In this document: positions 7,055 through 8,170 of the stretch, piece after piece | Position numbering within the stretch: the first letter of the stretch is position 1 | How the letters are laid out: each line of letters opens with the position of its first letter | NCBI GenBank assembly: GCA_009779295.1 | Contig: WREN01000086.1 | Location: 1 to 8,170 of the forward strand | Reading direction: 5' to 3' | From: Oscillospiraceae bacterium | GTDB lineage: Bacteria > Bacillota > Clostridia > Oscillospirales > CAG-272 | Length of the DNA: 8,170 bases | Notes under the pieces: model-generated | Database searches by the model: none | Told to the model about the DNA's origin: nothing | The model's input: the letters and a program-made list of their open reading frames with translations, nothing else | Translations under genes and position numbers: made by a program

Positions 7055-7965
7055 AAATAAAATTGAAGATGACCGCTATTATTATCTGCGCGTTGATTTT
7101 AATCTCATGCGTCTCTTCACAGCCGGACGAAATTCCTGACAGTTTCGGAATTGAATACATTCCGGATGAACGCCGTTTGAATTGCAAACATACCGATCTC
7201 ACGGAATTTTACAATTCCTTACAAAAACCGAAAGAATTCATGTTGAACGGCGATATTTGCGGCGGGATAGTGCCGCACCATTTGGCGGCGGCAACGCTTA
7301 TCAGCGGTTTTTTTAAAGCGGTTGCCGAATCAGGCGGCGCTTACGACACAGTAGTTATCGTCGCCCCGAACCATGAGGGCGCGACCGGCGACATAGTAGT
7401 CTCTTTCCGTGACTGGCAGGTATGGGACGCCGTTTACTGCGACATAGAACTTGTCGGGGGCGTATACAAAAAAAGTCCGGACGGCGTTGTGATAACCGAA
7501 AATGACAGCCGTATGGAGGACGAACACTCCGTTTCTGTTTTGATACCGTATATAAGCTATTATCTGCCGGACGCGAAGGTCGCCGCGTTTTTATTAAACC
7601 GACGGCTGACGTTGGAAACCGTATATAATTTTTCCGGAATATTATCGGATGAGATAACCGCATCGGGTAAAAAGATTCTTTTTATCGGTTCTATCGATTT
7701 TTCGCATTATCTGCCCGTATCTCTTGCTGCCGGGAACGACAGAATAACGGAAGCGACCATAATGGACAGAAATTACAGGGCAATTCAGGAATTTTCAAAC
7801 GAATATGTAGACAGCCCTCAAGCTCTCAACACATTTTTGCTGTACCTGCAAAACGCAGGCATGGATAATATTGAAATACTGTACAACACGGACATGTCGG
7901 AATTTTACGGCGAGGGAATACACGAAACCACTTCATATTTTATAATTGCGGCATATGAAAAATAA
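7051..7965 (+). CDS. MEMO1/AmmeMemoRadiSam-B family protein, predicted lipoprotein
   Basis: The product is 304 residues. ATG 7051 overlaps the previous stop (ATGA), with GGGG at 7038-7041 as a likely ribosome site. An in-frame ATG at 7036 would only lengthen the signal peptide. Residues 1-20 form a signal peptide ending in the lipobox LISC, so C20 should be lipidated and the protein held on the outer face of the membrane. The MEMO fold (related to LigB-type extradiol dioxygenases) is recognised from VPHHLAA (H76, H77), APNHEGA (H108) and IDFSHY (D216, H219), which match by eye the metal-site residues of the family. The C-terminal Cys that completes the site in human MEMO1 has no counterpart, since no Cys occurs after residue 220. 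A late H291 in IHETTSY is near the end. Most bacterial relatives are cytoplasmic and linked to AMMECR1 and radical SAM partners, neither of which is seen here. Catalytic activity is unknown. Co-translation with the A2M protein suggests a shared role at the cell surface. Confidence 0.87.
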   Translation: MKIKLKMTAIIICALILISCVSSQPDEIPDSFGIEYIPDERRLNCKHTDLTEFYNSLQKPKEFMLNGDICGGIVPHHLAAATLISGFFKAVAESGGAYDTVVIVAPNHEGATGDIVVSFRDWQVWDAVYCDIELVGGVYKKSPDGVVITENDSRMEDEHSVSVLIPYISYYLPDAKVAAFLLNRRLTLETVYNFSGILSDEITASGKKILFIGSIDFSHYLPVSLAAGNDRITEATIMDRNYRAIQEFSNEYVDSPQALNTFLLYLQNAGMDNIEILYNTDMSEFYGEGIHETTSYFIIAAYEK

Positions 7966-7991
7966 AAAAGGTTCGAAAAAGAACCTTTTTT
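7964..7991. terminator. Strong bidirectional intrinsic terminator after the MEMO-like gene
   Basis: An 11-bp stem (AAAAAAGGTTC at 7964-7974 with GAACCTTTTTT at 7981-7991) and a 6-nt loop GAAAAA overlap the TAA stop at 7963-7965. The arms provide a T-run on either strand, so it can stop transcripts from both this operon and the convergent minus-strand gene. Confidence 0.88.
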
Positions 7992-8003
7992 AAAATTACA
8001 GTT

Positions 8004-8037
8004 AAAGTAAACGGGCGAACACAGTTCGCCCTACTTT
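8004..8037. terminator. Second hairpin between convergent genes, containing the minus-strand stop codon
   Basis: A perfect 8-bp stem GGGCGAAC/GTTCGCCC (8013-8020 with 8024-8031) has loop ACA. It extends across a 3-nt bulge (8010-8012) by AAAGTA (8004-8009) with TACTTT (8032-8037), and TTTTT follows on the plus strand (8035-8039). The TAG stop of the minus-strand gene (8033-8031) touches the stem base. It probably acts as that gene's terminator and a backup for the operon. A short palindrome of this GC-rich sort could also be one copy of a dispersed intergenic repeat, which a single window cannot show. Confidence 0.6.
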
Positions 8038-8170
8038 TTACGCAAACAAAAATCTATGAAAAAGAGAATTATTACTACCGCAAGTATAATCGCTATAGAC
8101 ATAGCATCCCATATATCGAAAAATGGAGCCGAAATTGTCTTTAAAAGTACATAGTTAATCCCGAGAGATA
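8031..8170 (-). CDS. C-terminal end of a membrane protein, 5' end outside window
   Basis: On the minus strand the frame beginning at 8168 is open for 45 codons to TAG at 8033-8031. It gives a coherent protein tail: an amphipathic stretch with SAPFFDIWD, one hydrophobic helix (about 8102-8046, beginning MSIAIILAVV) and a basic end RKK, typical of a last transmembrane segment with the tail inside. The stop sits directly at a hairpin, as expected for a real gene end. The product is not identified. The spacing P-x-F-x-x-x-D just ahead of the last helix loosely recalls the FPxFNxAD motif near the end of lipoprotein signal peptidase (LspA), but key residues differ, so this is only a weak guess. The other two minus-strand frames are interrupted. 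Confidence 0.6.
   Translation of the reverse strand, partial: SLGINYVLLKTISAPFFDIWDAMSIAIILAVVIILFFIDFCLRKK

Noticed and set aside
8056..8154. 32-codon plus-strand frame beginning MKKRIITTAS, resembling a signal peptide
   Set aside because: It has no ribosome site upstream and overlaps the better-supported minus-strand membrane-protein tail.

Overview
The window looks like chromosomal DNA of an anaerobic, single-membrane bacterium of the Bacillota/Clostridia type. This is an inference from several signs. Purine-rich Shine-Dalgarno sites sit 8-9 nt before the starts. The giant surface protein is held by an uncleaved N-terminal membrane helix, and a second exported protein has a lipobox. The macroglobulin has the Ig-like plus MG-domain layout familiar from clostridial genomes, and the terminators are simple hairpins with U-tracts. 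No rRNA, tRNA, CRISPR array, transposase or phage gene was seen, and the species cannot be named from this sequence.

Layout. (1) Positions 1-1939 hold the end of a plus-strand operon. It contains the C-terminal part of an M24 (aminopeptidase P/creatinase-fold) protein that has lost most metal ligands. Two bases later comes a 419-residue cytoplasmic Gfo/Idh/MocA oxidoreductase of the GH109 type, whose members cleave alpha-N-acetylgalactosamine by an NAD-assisted mechanism. A hairpin terminator (1949-1977) closes the unit. (2) Positions 1978-2080 are AT-rich, with a candidate promoter and a near-perfect 22-bp palindrome lying across its -10 region. (3) Positions 2081-7965 are a two-gene operon. 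The first gene is a 1657-residue membrane-anchored alpha-2-macroglobulin (A2M) family protein. Its thioester site keeps the Cys but reads CVSY instead of CxEQ. The second overlaps it by ATGA and encodes a 304-residue predicted lipoprotein of the MEMO1/AmmeMemoRadiSam-B family. A strong bidirectional terminator follows (7964-7991). (4) At the right edge the last 45 codons of a minus-strand membrane-protein gene converge on this operon, with their stop inside a second hairpin.

How the parts may work together. The M24 and GH109-like genes are probably co-translated and look like a catabolic or amino-sugar salvage unit of unknown substrate. The A2M and MEMO-like proteins should both sit on the outer face of the membrane and be made together. 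The usual A2M partner, penicillin-binding protein 1C, is not present in the window. The pairing of a thioester-less macroglobulin with an exported MEMO-fold lipoprotein is the most unusual thing here and the best candidate for an undescribed cell-surface system. Its function cannot be derived from sequence alone.
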